A stretch of DNA of 18,938 nucleotides, from contig JBGTMS010000045.1 in NCBI GenBank assembly GCA_041743425.1, positions 1 through 18,938 on the forward strand, written 5' to 3'. This document shows, piece after piece, positions 1 to 9,500 of the stretch. Below the pieces are notes generated by a model. The model saw only the letters and a list, made by a program, of their open reading frames with translations, did not search any database and had not been told where the DNA came from. Numbering within the stretch: the first letter of the stretch is position 1; each line of letters starts with the position of its first letter. This DNA is from JTS-RE37 sp041743425 (GTDB lineage: Bacteria; Bacteroidota; Bacteroidia; Flavobacteriales; Flavobacteriaceae). The position numbers and the translations under genes are program-made.

Positions 1-1
1 T

Positions 2-376
2 AAGGAGCGTGTGTATTTCCCCGGATATATCATGATCAAGGCAAATTTGGGCGGGGAAATGGTTCACATCATCCGTTCTATTACTAATGTGATAGGGTTT
101 TTAGGAGAGACCAAAGGAGGAGACCCTGTGCCTCTCAGAAAAACAGAAGTGAACAGAATGCTCGGGAAAGTGGATGAGTTGGCAGTTAATACGGACAGTG
201 TTGCCATCCCCTTTGTGCTCGGAGAAACTATAAAGGTAATTGACGGACCTTTTAATGGATTTAATGGTACTGTTGAAAAAATTAACGAGGAGAAGCGGAA
301 GTTGGAGGTGATGGTGAAAATATTCGGACGGAAAACCCCGCTCGAGCTTAGTTATATGCAAGTAGAGAAAGTATAA
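2..376 (+). CDS. nusG: Transcription termination/antitermination factor NusG, C-terminal part (5' truncated)
   Basis: The reading frame is open from the window edge, so the gene is cut at its 5' end; the GTG at position 11 is an internal valine and not the start. About 124 residues remain. The visible part covers the end of the NGN domain, which binds RNA polymerase (VYFPGYIMIKANLGG, then GFLGETKGGDPVPL), and the C-terminal KOW domain (IKVIDGPFNGFNGTVEKI), which in the family contacts Rho or ribosomal protein S10. NusG couples transcription to translation and modulates pausing and termination. It lies 66 bp upstream of rplK, the usual order in bacteria (secE-nusG-rplK-rplA-rplJ-rplL-rpoB-rpoC). 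The identification is secure; only the missing N-terminus limits it. Confidence 0.95.
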   Translation, partial: KERVYFPGYIMIKANLGGEMVHIIRSITNVIGFLGETKGGDPVPLRKTEVNRMLGKVDELAVNTDSVAIPFVLGETIKVIDGPFNGFNGTVEKINEEKRKLEVMVKIFGRKTPLELSYMQVEKV

Positions 377-442
377 ATTGTGTTACATATATAAAAGTTG
401 TGTTGCTTCCAATAAACACACTTTGCAAATTAATTTTAAACA

Positions 443-880
443 ATGGCAAAAGAAATAAGTAAAGTAGTGAAACTACAAGTTAGGGGAGGTGTTGCGAATC
501 CGTCGCCACCGGTTGGACCCGCTTTAGGTGCTGCCGGCGTTAACATCATGGAGTTCTGTAAACAGTTCAACGCACGAACACAGGACAAACAGGGCAAATT
601 ACTGCCTGTTGTTATCACCGTTTTTAAGGACAAGTCGTTTGACTTTGTCGTTAAGACACCTCCGGCGGCCGTTCAGCTTATGGAAGCGGCTAAGATTAAA
701 AAAGGATCCGGCGAACCTAACAGAGCCAAATCAGGAAATGTGTCCTGGGATCAGGTAAGGAAAATTGCCGAAGAAAAAATGGTAGATCTGAATGCATTTA
801 CTGTTGAATCGGCGATGAGTATGGTGGCGGGCACTGCGCGTTCCATGGGCCTTAAAGTGATGGGTAAACGCCCTTTTTAA
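443..880 (+). CDS. rplK: 50S ribosomal protein L11
   Basis: 145 residues, the normal length for L11. L11 binds the GTPase-associated region of 23S rRNA, forms the base of the L7/L12 stalk and is needed for stringent-response signalling through RelA. The proline-rich N-terminal segment (PSPPVGPALGAAGVNIMEFC, about residues 20-39) is the part that contacts thiostrepton in the family. The C-terminal rRNA-binding domain ends with the L11 signature MVAGTARSMGLKVMG. The ATG is preceded by an A/T-rich stretch (ttaattttaaaca) rather than a Shine-Dalgarno sequence, as usual in Bacteroidota. Only 20 bp separate it from rplA. I saw no convincing promoter in the 66-bp gap after nusG, so co-transcription is likely. 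Confidence 0.98.
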   Translation: MAKEISKVVKLQVRGGVANPSPPVGPALGAAGVNIMEFCKQFNARTQDKQGKLLPVVITVFKDKSFDFVVKTPPAAVQLMEAAKIKKGSGEPNRAKSGNVSWDQVRKIAEEKMVDLNAFTVESAMSMVAGTARSMGLKVMGKRPF

Positions 881-900
881 ATCGAAACAGCAATTTTAGT

Positions 901-1590
901 ATGGGAAAATTAACAAAAAAGCAAAAGGAAGCCCGGTCGAAAATAGAGAAGGATAAACTCTATTCCCTAAAGGAGGCCTCGGCGCTTATCAAAGAAATAT
1001 CCACTGCCAAGTTTGACGCTTCCGTTGACCTTGCGGTGAGACTTGGAGTGGATCCAAGGAAGGCCAATCAGATGGTGAGGGGGGTGGTAACACTGCCTCA
1101 CGGAACAGGCAAGGATGTAAAGGTATTGGCACTGGTCACCCCGGATAAGGAAGCCGAAGCCAAGGAAGCAGGAGCCGATTTTGTGGGACTTGATGAATAT
1201 CTTGAAAAGATCAAGAATGGCTGGACCGATGTGGATGTGATCATCACTATGCCCAGTGTCATGGGAAAACTGGGTCCTCTGGGGCGTGTTCTTGGACCGA
1301 GAGGTCTTATGCCAAACCCCAAGACGGGAACGGTAACCATGGACATCGGTAAGGCGGTTGCGGAAGTAAAGGCCGGGAAGATTGATTTTAAAGTCGATAA
1401 GACAGGGATCGTGCACGCGGCAGTTGGAAAAGTATCATTTTCGGAAGACAAGATTACTGAAAATGCCCGCGAATTGCTGGATACCCTTCAGAAGCTGAAA
1501 CCGACCGCCGCCAAAGGAGTATACATGAAATCGATCTATATGTCCAGTACGATGAGCCCAAGTGTTCAACTAGATCCCAAAGCCGTTTAA
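901..1590 (+). CDS. rplA: 50S ribosomal protein L1
   Basis: 229 residues, standard for L1. L1 binds 23S rRNA at the mobile L1 stalk, which guides deacylated tRNA out of the E site. In other bacteria it also represses translation of its own L11-L1 mRNA. The L1 family signature is clear around residues 117-145: MPSVMGKLGPLGRVLGPRG followed by LMPNPKTGTV. The N-terminus is lysine-rich (MGKLTKKQKEARSK). It lies between rplK (20-bp gap) and rplJ (17-bp gap) in the conserved order. No unusual features. Confidence 0.98.
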   Translation: MGKLTKKQKEARSKIEKDKLYSLKEASALIKEISTAKFDASVDLAVRLGVDPRKANQMVRGVVTLPHGTGKDVKVLALVTPDKEAEAKEAGADFVGLDEYLEKIKNGWTDVDVIITMPSVMGKLGPLGRVLGPRGLMPNPKTGTVTMDIGKAVAEVKAGKIDFKVDKTGIVHAAVGKVSFSEDKITENARELLDTLQKLKPTAAKGVYMKSIYMSSTMSPSVQLDPKAV

Positions 1591-1607
1591 CTGTAAAAGA
1601 TCGTAAC

Positions 1608-2123
1608 ATGACAAAAGAAGAAAAGGCAACAGTTATAAAGGATTTGACATCTAAACTTGCTGACAGCAATACCATTTACCTCGCGGATATATCCGGACTT
1701 AATGCACAGACTACCTCCGATTTGCGAAGGGCGTGTTTTAAGGCGAATATCAAACTTTCTGTGGTAAAAAACACGCTGTTGGCGAAGGCAATGGAAGCCT
1801 CTGACAAGGAATTTGGGGAGCTTCCGGATGTTCTTTCCGGTAATACCTCACTGATGTTTGCTGAGGTGGGAAATGCTCCCGCCAAATTGATAAAGACTTT
1901 CAGGAAAAAGTCGAACAAACCTCTATTGAAGGGTGCTTTCATCGCGGAAGCAATATATATTGGTGACGAACAACTCGATGCCCTTATAAACATCAAATCA
2001 AGAGAGGAAATGATCGGAGAGATTATCGGTCTGCTGCAATCCCCCGTTAAGAATGTCATCTCCGGATTGAAGTCCGGTGGCGGCAAACTCGCAGGGATTC
2101 TCAAGACCCTTTCCGAAAAATAA
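1608..2123 (+). CDS. rplJ: 50S ribosomal protein L10
   Basis: 171 residues, within the normal range for L10. L10 anchors the L7/L12 dimers to the ribosome. The N-terminal globular domain that binds 23S rRNA with L11 is recognisable (VIKDLTSKLADSNTIYLADI, then LRRACFKANIKLSVVKNTL). The C-terminal helix that recruits L7/L12 dimers ends in SGGGKLAGILKTLSEK. Only 17 bp separate it from rplA, so no long L10-type autoregulatory leader can fit just upstream as in enterobacteria. The downstream gap to rplL is 50 bp and very AT-rich. Confidence 0.97.
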   Translation: MTKEEKATVIKDLTSKLADSNTIYLADISGLNAQTTSDLRRACFKANIKLSVVKNTLLAKAMEASDKEFGELPDVLSGNTSLMFAEVGNAPAKLIKTFRKKSNKPLLKGAFIAEAIYIGDEQLDALINIKSREEMIGEIIGLLQSPVKNVISGLKSGGGKLAGILKTLSEK

Positions 2124-2173
2124 ATGCGCACTATAAACCAGTATATTTTTAAAATTTATTAAACGATAGAAAA

Positions 2174-2560
2174 ATGGCAGATTTAAAAGATTTCGCAGAA
2201 CAGTTGGTCAATTTAACCGTAAAGGAAGTAAATGAATTGGCTGCTATATTAAAAGAAGAATACGGCATTGAGCCTGCTGCTGCTGCAGTAGCTGTTGCAG
2301 CCGGGGGAGCTTCCTCCGGAGGAGATGGCGCCGAAGCTGCAGAAGAAAAAACTGAATTCGATGTTATCCTTAAGGCTGCCGGGGGATCAAAATTGGCGGT
2401 TGTCAAATTGGTTAAGGAATTGACCGGACTTGGCTTGAAAGATGCCAAGGACATAGTTGATAGCGCTCCCAAGGCTGTGAAGGAAGGTGTTTCCAAAGAT
2501 GAAGCCGAAGGCATTAAAAAATCACTTGAAGAAGCAGGAGCAGAAGTTGAGCTTAAATAA
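2174..2560 (+). CDS. rplL: 50S ribosomal protein L7/L12
   Basis: 128 residues, slightly longer than the roughly 120 typical of the family. L7/L12 is the multicopy stalk protein that recruits translational GTPases. The N-terminal dimerisation domain (residues 1 to about 35, VNLTVKEVNELAAILKEEYG) binds L10. A flexible Ala/Gly-rich hinge follows (about residues 36-58, with EPAAAAVAVAAGGASSGG). The C-terminal factor-binding domain carries the conserved KLAVVKLVKELTGLGLKDAK and ends KKSLEEAGAEVELK. The ATG follows an A-rich start context (aacgatagaaaa). A strong hairpin lies 21 bp past the stop codon, before rpoB. Confidence 0.98.
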   Translation: MADLKDFAEQLVNLTVKEVNELAAILKEEYGIEPAAAAVAVAAGGASSGGDGAEAAEEKTEFDVILKAAGGSKLAVVKLVKELTGLGLKDAKDIVDSAPKAVKEGVSKDEAEGIKKSLEEAGAEVELK

Positions 2561-2581
2561 TTGCAAGGACCATATGGTTTT

Positions 2582-2620
2582 GGTTTAGGTCTTTCCGCAC
2601 TTTGCGGCTAGACCTAAACC
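2582..2620 (+). terminator. Hairpin between rplL and rpoB, likely attenuator or processing site
   Basis: A perfect 11-bp stem (ggtttaggtct at 2582-2592 pairing with agacctaaacc at 2610-2620) is capped by a second 4-bp stem (ccgc 2595-2598 with gcgg 2604-2607). No T-run follows (cgtttataac), so a full intrinsic terminator is unlikely. In other bacteria the rplL-rpoB gap carries a partial terminator or RNase processing site that lowers polymerase-subunit expression relative to ribosomal proteins. The same role is inferred here. The structure is seen in the sequence; the function is not. Confidence 0.6.
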
Positions 2621-2687
2621 CGTTTATAACAGTATATAAAGGTATATACGCACCCACACTAATATTCACGTTCAAAATTGTCCATAG

Positions 2688-5600
2688 ATGTTCACAAAAC
2701 AGACTGAAAGAATAAGTTTCGCATCCGCTAAGAACATACCGGACTATCCGGATTTCTTGGACATTCAGATTAAGTCATTTCAAGATTTTTTTCAGCTTGA
2801 AACAAAATCTGACGAAAGGGGCAATGAAGGTCTCTACAATACCTTCATGGAAAACTTTCCAATTACGGATACCAGGAACCAGTTCGTACTGGAGTTTCTG
2901 GACTATTTTATAGATCCGCCCAGATATTCCATTCAGGAATGTATTGAGCGCGGACTCACATACAGCGTTCCCCTCAAGGCCAGGCTCAAGTTATTTTGTA
3001 CCGATCCGGAACATGAGGATTTTGAAACTATCGTACAGGATGTCTATTTGGGAACCATCCCCTATATGACCCCCAGCGGCACTTTTGTCATCAATGGAGC
3101 AGAACGTGTGGTGGTATCGCAGTTACACAGGTCCCCAGGAGTGTTTTTCGGGCAGTCATTTCACGCCAATGGCACCAAACTATACTCGGCCCGGGTCATT
3201 CCTTTCAAAGGATCATGGATAGAATTCGCTACAGATATCAACAGCGTGATGTACGCTTATATCGACCGTAAGAAGAAATTGCCGGTTACCACTTTATTCA
3301 GGGCGATTGGTTTTGAAAGGGATAAGGACATCCTCGAGATTTTTGACCTGTCAGAAGAAGTCAAGGTTTCAAAAGCCGGATTGAAGAAAATCCTGGGCCG
3401 AAAGCTGGCCGCACGGGTACTTAATACCTGGCATGAGGATTTTGTGGATGAGGATACAGGTGAGGTAGTTTCCATTGAACGGAACGAGATCGTTCTTGAC
3501 AGGGATACCATCCTTGAAAAGGAACATATAGACCAGATTGTGGATACCGATGTGAAGACCATCTTGCTTCATAAGGAAAACAATGCGCAAAGTGATTATG
3601 CGATTATTCACAATACATTACAGAAGGATCCTACCAATTCTGAAAAAGAAGCGGTGGAACATATATACCGGCAATTGCGGAATGCCGAACCACCAGATGA
3701 AGAAACTGCCCGGGGAATTATAGATAAACTCTTCTTCTCGGATCAGAGGTACAACCTCGGCGAAGTGGGTCGCTACCGAATGAATAAGAAATTGGGTCTG
3801 GATATAGGGATGGACAAACAAGTCCTGACAAAGGAAGACATCATTACTATCATAAAATATTTGATTGAGCTGATCAATTCCAAGGCAGAGATTGATGATA
3901 TTGACCACCTTTCAAACAGGCGGGTTAGAACTGTGGGAGAACAATTGTCGTCGCAGTTTGGAGTTGGACTGGCGCGGATGGCACGTACCATAAGGGAAAG
4001 GATGAACGTCAGGGACAATGAAGTCTTCACCCCGATTGACCTGATCAACGCCAAGACACTTTCTTCCGTGATCAATTCGTTTTTCGGGACCAATCAGTTG
4101 TCTCAGTTTATGGATCAGACCAATCCTCTTGCAGAGATTACCCACAAACGTCGGCTATCAGCGTTGGGGCCGGGAGGTTTATCCAGAGAACGGGCAGGAT
4201 TTGAGGTGAGGGACGTCCATTACACACACTACGGACGTCTTTGTCCGATAGAAACCCCGGAGGGACCCAATATCGGCCTGATTTCCTCCTTGTCGGTTTT
4301 CGCCAAGGTGAACCCAATGGGATTCCTGGAAACACCATATAGAGTCGTTACCAAAGGCAAGGTTGATACCAAGGATTTTGTTTATCTGAGTGCTGAGGAG
4401 GAAGAGGGAATGAAGATTTCTCAGGCGAACATCCCCCTGAAGGATAATGGCATGATTGATCAGGAAAAAGTAATTGCCAGGGAGGAAGGCGACTTTCCCG
4501 TGGTAGATGCTGCGGAAGTTAATTATACAGACGTTGCACCTAATCAGATCGCATCTATTTCCGCTTCCCTGATTCCCTTTCTGGAACATGATGACGCGAA
4601 CAGGGCATTGATGGGATCAAACATGATGCGGCAGGCCGTACCTCTGCTTAAACCACAGGCTCCGATCGTAGGCACGGGACTCGAGAGGCAGGTTGCTTCA
4701 GATTCAAGAGTACTTATTAACGCCGAAGGAGATGGGGTTATAGAATACGTGGATGCCAAGCAGATCACGATTACCTATAAACGTTCAGAACAGGAGAAAC
4801 TCGTGAGTTTCGAAGAGGATTCCAAAACGTACGAACTGGTAAAATTCCGCAAGACCAATCAGGGCACCAGCATCAACCTGAAACCTATTGTCAGAAAAGG
4901 GGATAAGGTGAAAAAAGGACAGGTGCTTTGTGAGGGGTATGCCACTGAAAGTGGTGAACTGGCTCTGGGCAGAAACCTGAAAGTGGCTTTTATGCCATGG
5001 AAGGGATACAACTTTGAGGATGCAATTGTGATTTCGGAAAAGGTGGTGCGCGAAGATATTTTCACCTCCATCCACATAGATGAATATGCACTCGAAGTGA
5101 GGGATACCAAGCTCGGTGCTGAGGAACTCACAAATGATATTCCCAATGTATCTGAGGAGGCTACCAAGGACCTGGACGAATACGGTATGATCCGGATCGG
5201 GGCTGAGGTAAAACCCGGCGACATTCTCATTGGTAAGATCACCCCTAAAGGTGAATCGGATCCTACCCCTGAGGAAAAACTCTTGAGGGCCATCTTCGGA
5301 GACAAGGCAGGCGATGTAAAAGATGCCTCCCTGAAAGCTTCTCCTTCACTCAAAGGAGTGGTTATAGATAAGAAACTGTTCTCACGTTCCATTAAGGATA
5401 AGCGCAAGCGTTCTGAGGATAAGGAGGCGATTACAAGTCTTGAGCTGGAATATGAGGTAAAGTTTCAGGAGCTGAAAGATATCCTGATAGATAAACTGTT
5501 CAAGATTGTGAATGGCAAGACCTCTCAGGGTGTACTTAATGATCTGGGAGAGGAAGTGCTGCCAAAAGGTAAGAAGTACACTATGAAGATGCTCAACGCC

Positions 5601-6497
5601 GTAGACGACTTTGCCCATTTGGTCAGCGGAAGCTGGACTACGGACAAGGATACCAACGTACTGGTAGCCGACCTTCTTCACAATTATAAAATTAAGCTGA
5701 ATGACCTTCAGGGAAATCTTCGAAGGGATAAATTCACGATTTCTGTAGGGGATGAACTTCCTGCTGGAATAATGAAGCTGGCCAAGGTCTATATAGCCAA
5801 GAAGAGGAAGCTCAAAGTTGGTGATAAGATGGCTGGACGTCATGGAAACAAAGGGATTGTTGCCCGAATCGTGCGGCAGGAAGACATGCCGTTTCTAGAA
5901 GACGGAACACCTGTGGATATCGTTTTGAATCCGCTGGGAGTACCATCCAGGATGAATATTGGTCAGATTTATGAAACGGTCCTCGGATGGGCAGGTCAGA
6001 GTCTTGGAAAGAATTTCGCCACACCTATCTTCGATGGAGCCACCCTGGATCAGATCAATGCATTAACCGATGAGGCAGGAGTACCAAGATTCGGTCATAC
6101 CTATCTGTATGACGGAGGAACAGGTCAACGTTTTGATCAACCTGCTACAGTAGGAGTGATCTATATGCTTAAACTTGGCCATATGGTGGATGACAAGATG
6201 CATGCCCGGTCTATAGGCCCTTATTCTCTTATCACCCAGCAACCACTTGGCGGAAAAGCGCAATTTGGAGGACAGCGTTTCGGGGAGATGGAAGTCTGGG
6301 CTCTTGAAGCTTATGGCGCATCAGCTACTTTGAGGGAAATCCTCACAGTAAAGTCGGATGATGTTATCGGAAGGGCAAAAACTTATGAATCGATCGTCAA
6401 GGGCGAAACGATGCCTGAACCCGGACTGCCGGAATCTTTCAATGTACTGATGCACGAACTTAAAGGATTAGGTTTGGACATCCGGCTGGAAGAATAA
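2688..6497 (+). CDS. rpoB: DNA-directed RNA polymerase subunit beta
   Basis: 1269 residues, full length for a Bacteroidota beta subunit (E. coli has 1342). It forms one pincer of RNA polymerase and half of the active-site cleft. The rifampicin-binding region is intact: QLSQFMDQTNPLAEITHKRR, then LSALGPGGL. D476, H486, R489 and S491 occupy the positions of E. coli D516, H526, R529 and S531, so no classical rifampicin-resistance substitution is present at those sites. The active-site lysines of the GDKMAGRHGNKG motif are K1047 and K1055 (E. coli K1065 and K1073). The C-terminal part that contacts beta-prime (QPLGGKAQFGGQRFGEMEVW) is also present. The gene sits 127 bp after rplL and 45 bp before rpoC. 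Confidence 0.99.
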   Translation: MFTKQTERISFASAKNIPDYPDFLDIQIKSFQDFFQLETKSDERGNEGLYNTFMENFPITDTRNQFVLEFLDYFIDPPRYSIQECIERGLTYSVPLKARLKLFCTDPEHEDFETIVQDVYLGTIPYMTPSGTFVINGAERVVVSQLHRSPGVFFGQSFHANGTKLYSARVIPFKGSWIEFATDINSVMYAYIDRKKKLPVTTLFRAIGFERDKDILEIFDLSEEVKVSKAGLKKILGRKLAARVLNTWHEDFVDEDTGEVVSIERNEIVLDRDTILEKEHIDQIVDTDVKTILLHKENNAQSDYAIIHNTLQKDPTNSEKEAVEHIYRQLRNAEPPDEETARGIIDKLFFSDQRYNLGEVGRYRMNKKLGLDIGMDKQVLTKEDIITIIKYLIELINSKAEIDDIDHLSNRRVRTVGEQLSSQFGVGLARMARTIRERMNVRDNEVFTPIDLINAKTLSSVINSFFGTNQLSQFMDQTNPLAEITHKRRLSALGPGGLSRERAGFEVRDVHYTHYGRLCPIETPEGPNIGLISSLSVFAKVNPMGFLETPYRVVTKGKVDTKDFVYLSAEEEEGMKISQANIPLKDNGMIDQEKVIAREEGDFPVVDAAEVNYTDVAPNQIASISASLIPFLEHDDANRALMGSNMMRQAVPLLKPQAPIVGTGLERQVASDSRVLINAEGDGVIEYVDAKQITITYKRSEQEKLVSFEEDSKTYELVKFRKTNQGTSINLKPIVRKGDKVKKGQVLCEGYATESGELALGRNLKVAFMPWKGYNFEDAIVISEKVVREDIFTSIHIDEYALEVRDTKLGAEELTNDIPNVSEEATKDLDEYGMIRIGAEVKPGDILIGKITPKGESDPTPEEKLLRAIFGDKAGDVKDASLKASPSLKGVVIDKKLFSRSIKDKRKRSEDKEAITSLELEYEVKFQELKDILIDKLFKIVNGKTSQGVLNDLGEEVLPKGKKYTMKMLNAVDDFAHLVSGSWTTDKDTNVLVADLLHNYKIKLNDLQGNLRRDKFTISVGDELPAGIMKLAKVYIAKKRKLKVGDKMAGRHGNKGIVARIVRQEDMPFLEDGTPVDIVLNPLGVPSRMNIGQIYETVLGWAGQSLGKNFATPIFDGATLDQINALTDEAGVPRFGHTYLYDGGTGQRFDQPATVGVIYMLKLGHMVDDKMHARSIGPYSLITQQPLGGKAQFGGQRFGEMEVWALEAYGASATLREILTVKSDDVIGRAKTYESIVKGETMPEPGLPESFNVLMHELKGLGLDIRLEE

Positions 6498-6542
6498 TCG
6501 AAGTTCTTGAAACACTATTAATTTATTATCACTATTGGCATT

Positions 6543-9500
6543 ATGGCTAGACTTAAAGATTCTAATTCAATAAAAAGGTTTGATAAAATTTCTATTGGCT
6601 TGGCCTCACCGGAATCTATCCTGGCAGAGTCGAGAGGAGAAGTTTTAAAGCCGGAAACGATAAATTACAGGACCCATAAACCTGAACGTGATGGCCTTTT
6701 CTGTGAGCGGATTTTTGGACCCGTCAAGGACTATGAATGCGCCTGTGGAAAATATAAAAGGATCCGGTACAGGGGTATTGTATGTGATCGGTGCGGGGTA
6801 GAGGTTACTGAGAAAAAGGTTCGTAGGGACAGGGTAGGTCATATCAATCTGGTAGTGCCTGTTGCGCACATCTGGTATTTTAGATCCCTCCCAAATAAAA
6901 TCGGATATCTTCTGGGCCTTCCGTCCAAAAAGCTGGACATGATCATATATTACGAACGATATGTGGTTATTCAACCGGGAAATGCCAAAGGCATTGAAGG
7001 GGAAGAAATTAAGAAAATGGATTTTCTTACGGAAGAGGAATATCTGAATATCCTGGATACCCTGCCACCGGAAAATCAATATCTGGATGACGCAGATCCT
7101 AATAAGTTCATTGCCAAAATGGGTGCGGAATGTCTTATTGATTTACTGGCCAGGATCAATTTAAAGGAACTTTCCTACGACCTGAGGCATAAGGCGAATA
7201 TGGAAACCTCCAAGCAACGTAAAACAGAGGCGCTAAAGCGGCTTCAGGTAGTCGAAGCGCTCCGCGAATCGCAGGATAACAGGGATAACAAACCGGAATG
7301 GATGATCATGAAGGTAGTACCCGTCATCCCACCTGAATTGCGGCCGCTGGTACCCCTGGACGGAGGTCGGTTTGCCACCTCCGATTTAAACGATCTATAC
7401 CGCAGGGTGATCATTAGGAACAACCGTCTCAAACGCTTAATGGAGATCAAAGCTCCGGAAGTGATTTTGCGGAATGAGAAGCGTATGCTTCAGGAAGCCG
7501 TTGATTCCCTTTTTGACAATACAAGAAAGGCTTCGGCAGTAAAGACAGAATCAAACAGGCCACTGAAATCACTTTCCGATTCCCTGAAAGGGAAGCAAGG
7601 CCGATTCCGTCAGAATCTTTTAGGAAAAAGAGTGGATTATTCCGCGCGATCTGTCATCGTGGTAGGACCCGAAATGAAATTATTTGAATGCGGTCTTCCG
7701 AAGGACATGGCTGCAGAACTGTATAAACCCTTTGTTATCCGTAAGTTGATAGAACGGGGAATTGTTAAAACAGTAAAATCTGCCAAAAAGATCATTGATA
7801 AGAAAGAGCCGGTAGTTTGGGATATTCTTGAAAATGTGCTGAAGGGACATCCGGTGCTGCTCAATCGGGCTCCAACCCTGCACAGGCTTGGAATCCAGGC
7901 ATTTCAACCCAAATTAATTGAAGGGAAGGCGATCCGTTTACATCCTCTTGTCTGTACCGCTTTTAATGCGGATTTTGACGGAGATCAGATGGCGGTTCAC
8001 CTGCCTTTGGGTCCTGAGGCGATTCTTGAATCGCAATTACTGATGCTGGCCTCACACAATATTTTGAATCCGGCCAACGGCTCCCCGATCACCGTACCTT
8101 CACAGGATATGGTACTCGGCTTGTACTACATGACCAAAGAACGGATTTCGACTGCTGATGTGAAGGTGAAAGGGGAAGGCCTGACGTTTTATTCCTCGGA
8201 AGAAGTGGTCATTGCTTTTAATGAAGGGAAAGTAGATCTTAACGCCACCATCAGAGTCCGGGCGAAGGACTTTAATGAAGAAGGTAAGCTGGTAAACAAG
8301 ATCATAGAAACCACAGTCGGAAGGGTACTTTTCAATATGGTGGTACCTGAACAAGCCGGATACATTAATGAAGTTCTGAACAAAAAATCGCTCAGAGATA
8401 TCATTGGTAAAATCCTCGCTGTAACCGATGTGCCTACTACCTCGGACTTCCTCGATATGATCAAGACCATGGGGTATGAGTTCGCCTTTAAGGGCGGATT
8501 GTCATTCAGCCTGGGAGATATTATCATTCCTGAAGAGAAGCCGGAAATGATTGCCGATGCAAATGAACAGGTAGACGGTATCATGATGAACTATAATATG
8601 GGGCTTATCACCAATAATGAGCGCTATAACCAGGTTATTGATGTCTGGACTTCTACCAATGCGATGCTGACTGAACTGGCGATGAAGAATATCCGTGAAG
8701 ATCAGCAGGGATTCAACTCTGTATATATGATGCTCGATTCCGGAGCCAGGGGTTCCAAGGAACAAATCAGGCAATTGACTGGGATGAGGGGACTGATGGC
8801 AAAACCGAAAAAATCTACCGCTGGAGGGGGCGAGATCATAGAAAACCCGATCCTGTCGAACTTTAAGGAAGGTCTGTCTATTCTGGAGTACTTTATATCC
8901 ACACACGGTGCCCGAAAGGGATTGGCCGATACAGCGCTTAAAACAGCGGATGCCGGATACCTTACCCGACGTCTGGTTGACGTGTCCCAGGATGTCATTG
9001 TAAACATCGAAGACTGCGGTACGCTGCGGGGCATTCTTGTTGAGGCGCTTAAGAAAAATGAGGAAGTGGTTGAGACCCTCGGTGAACGTATACTCGGAAG
9101 GGTTTCACTTCATGATGTCTATGACCCGCTTACGGAGGTGTTCCTCCTGACAGCCGGGCAGGAAATCCTGGAAGCCGACGTGAGGAAAATTGAAGTATCG
9201 CCCATCGAAAAGGTGGAAGTACGATCAGCCCTTACCTGTGAAGCCCAGAAAGGAATATGTGCCAAATGTTATGGCAGGAACCTGTCTACCAATAAAATGG
9301 TACAACGTGGGGAGGCCGTTGGCGTCGTTGCCGCGCAATCCATTGGGGAACCGGGTACACAGCTAACACTCCGTACTTTCCACGTAGGTGGTATTGCCGG
9401 GAATATATCAGAAGATAGTAAACTCGAAGCCAAGTTCAGTGGTATCGCCGAAATTGAAGACCTGAGAACGGTTAAGAGCGCAGCCACGGACGGAAAGAGT

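Noticed and set aside
377..442. Promoter in the nusG-rplK gap (TTTG near 412 with TTG about 17 bp upstream)
   Set aside because: The -7 element matches only in its TTTG half and lacks the TA, and the spacing is short, so there is no firm support over simple co-transcription.
4080..4190. Rifampicin-resistance substitutions in rpoB
   Set aside because: The key positions D476, H486, R489 and S491 carry the usual sensitive residues. The nearby Thr and Ala differences from E. coli look like lineage variation.
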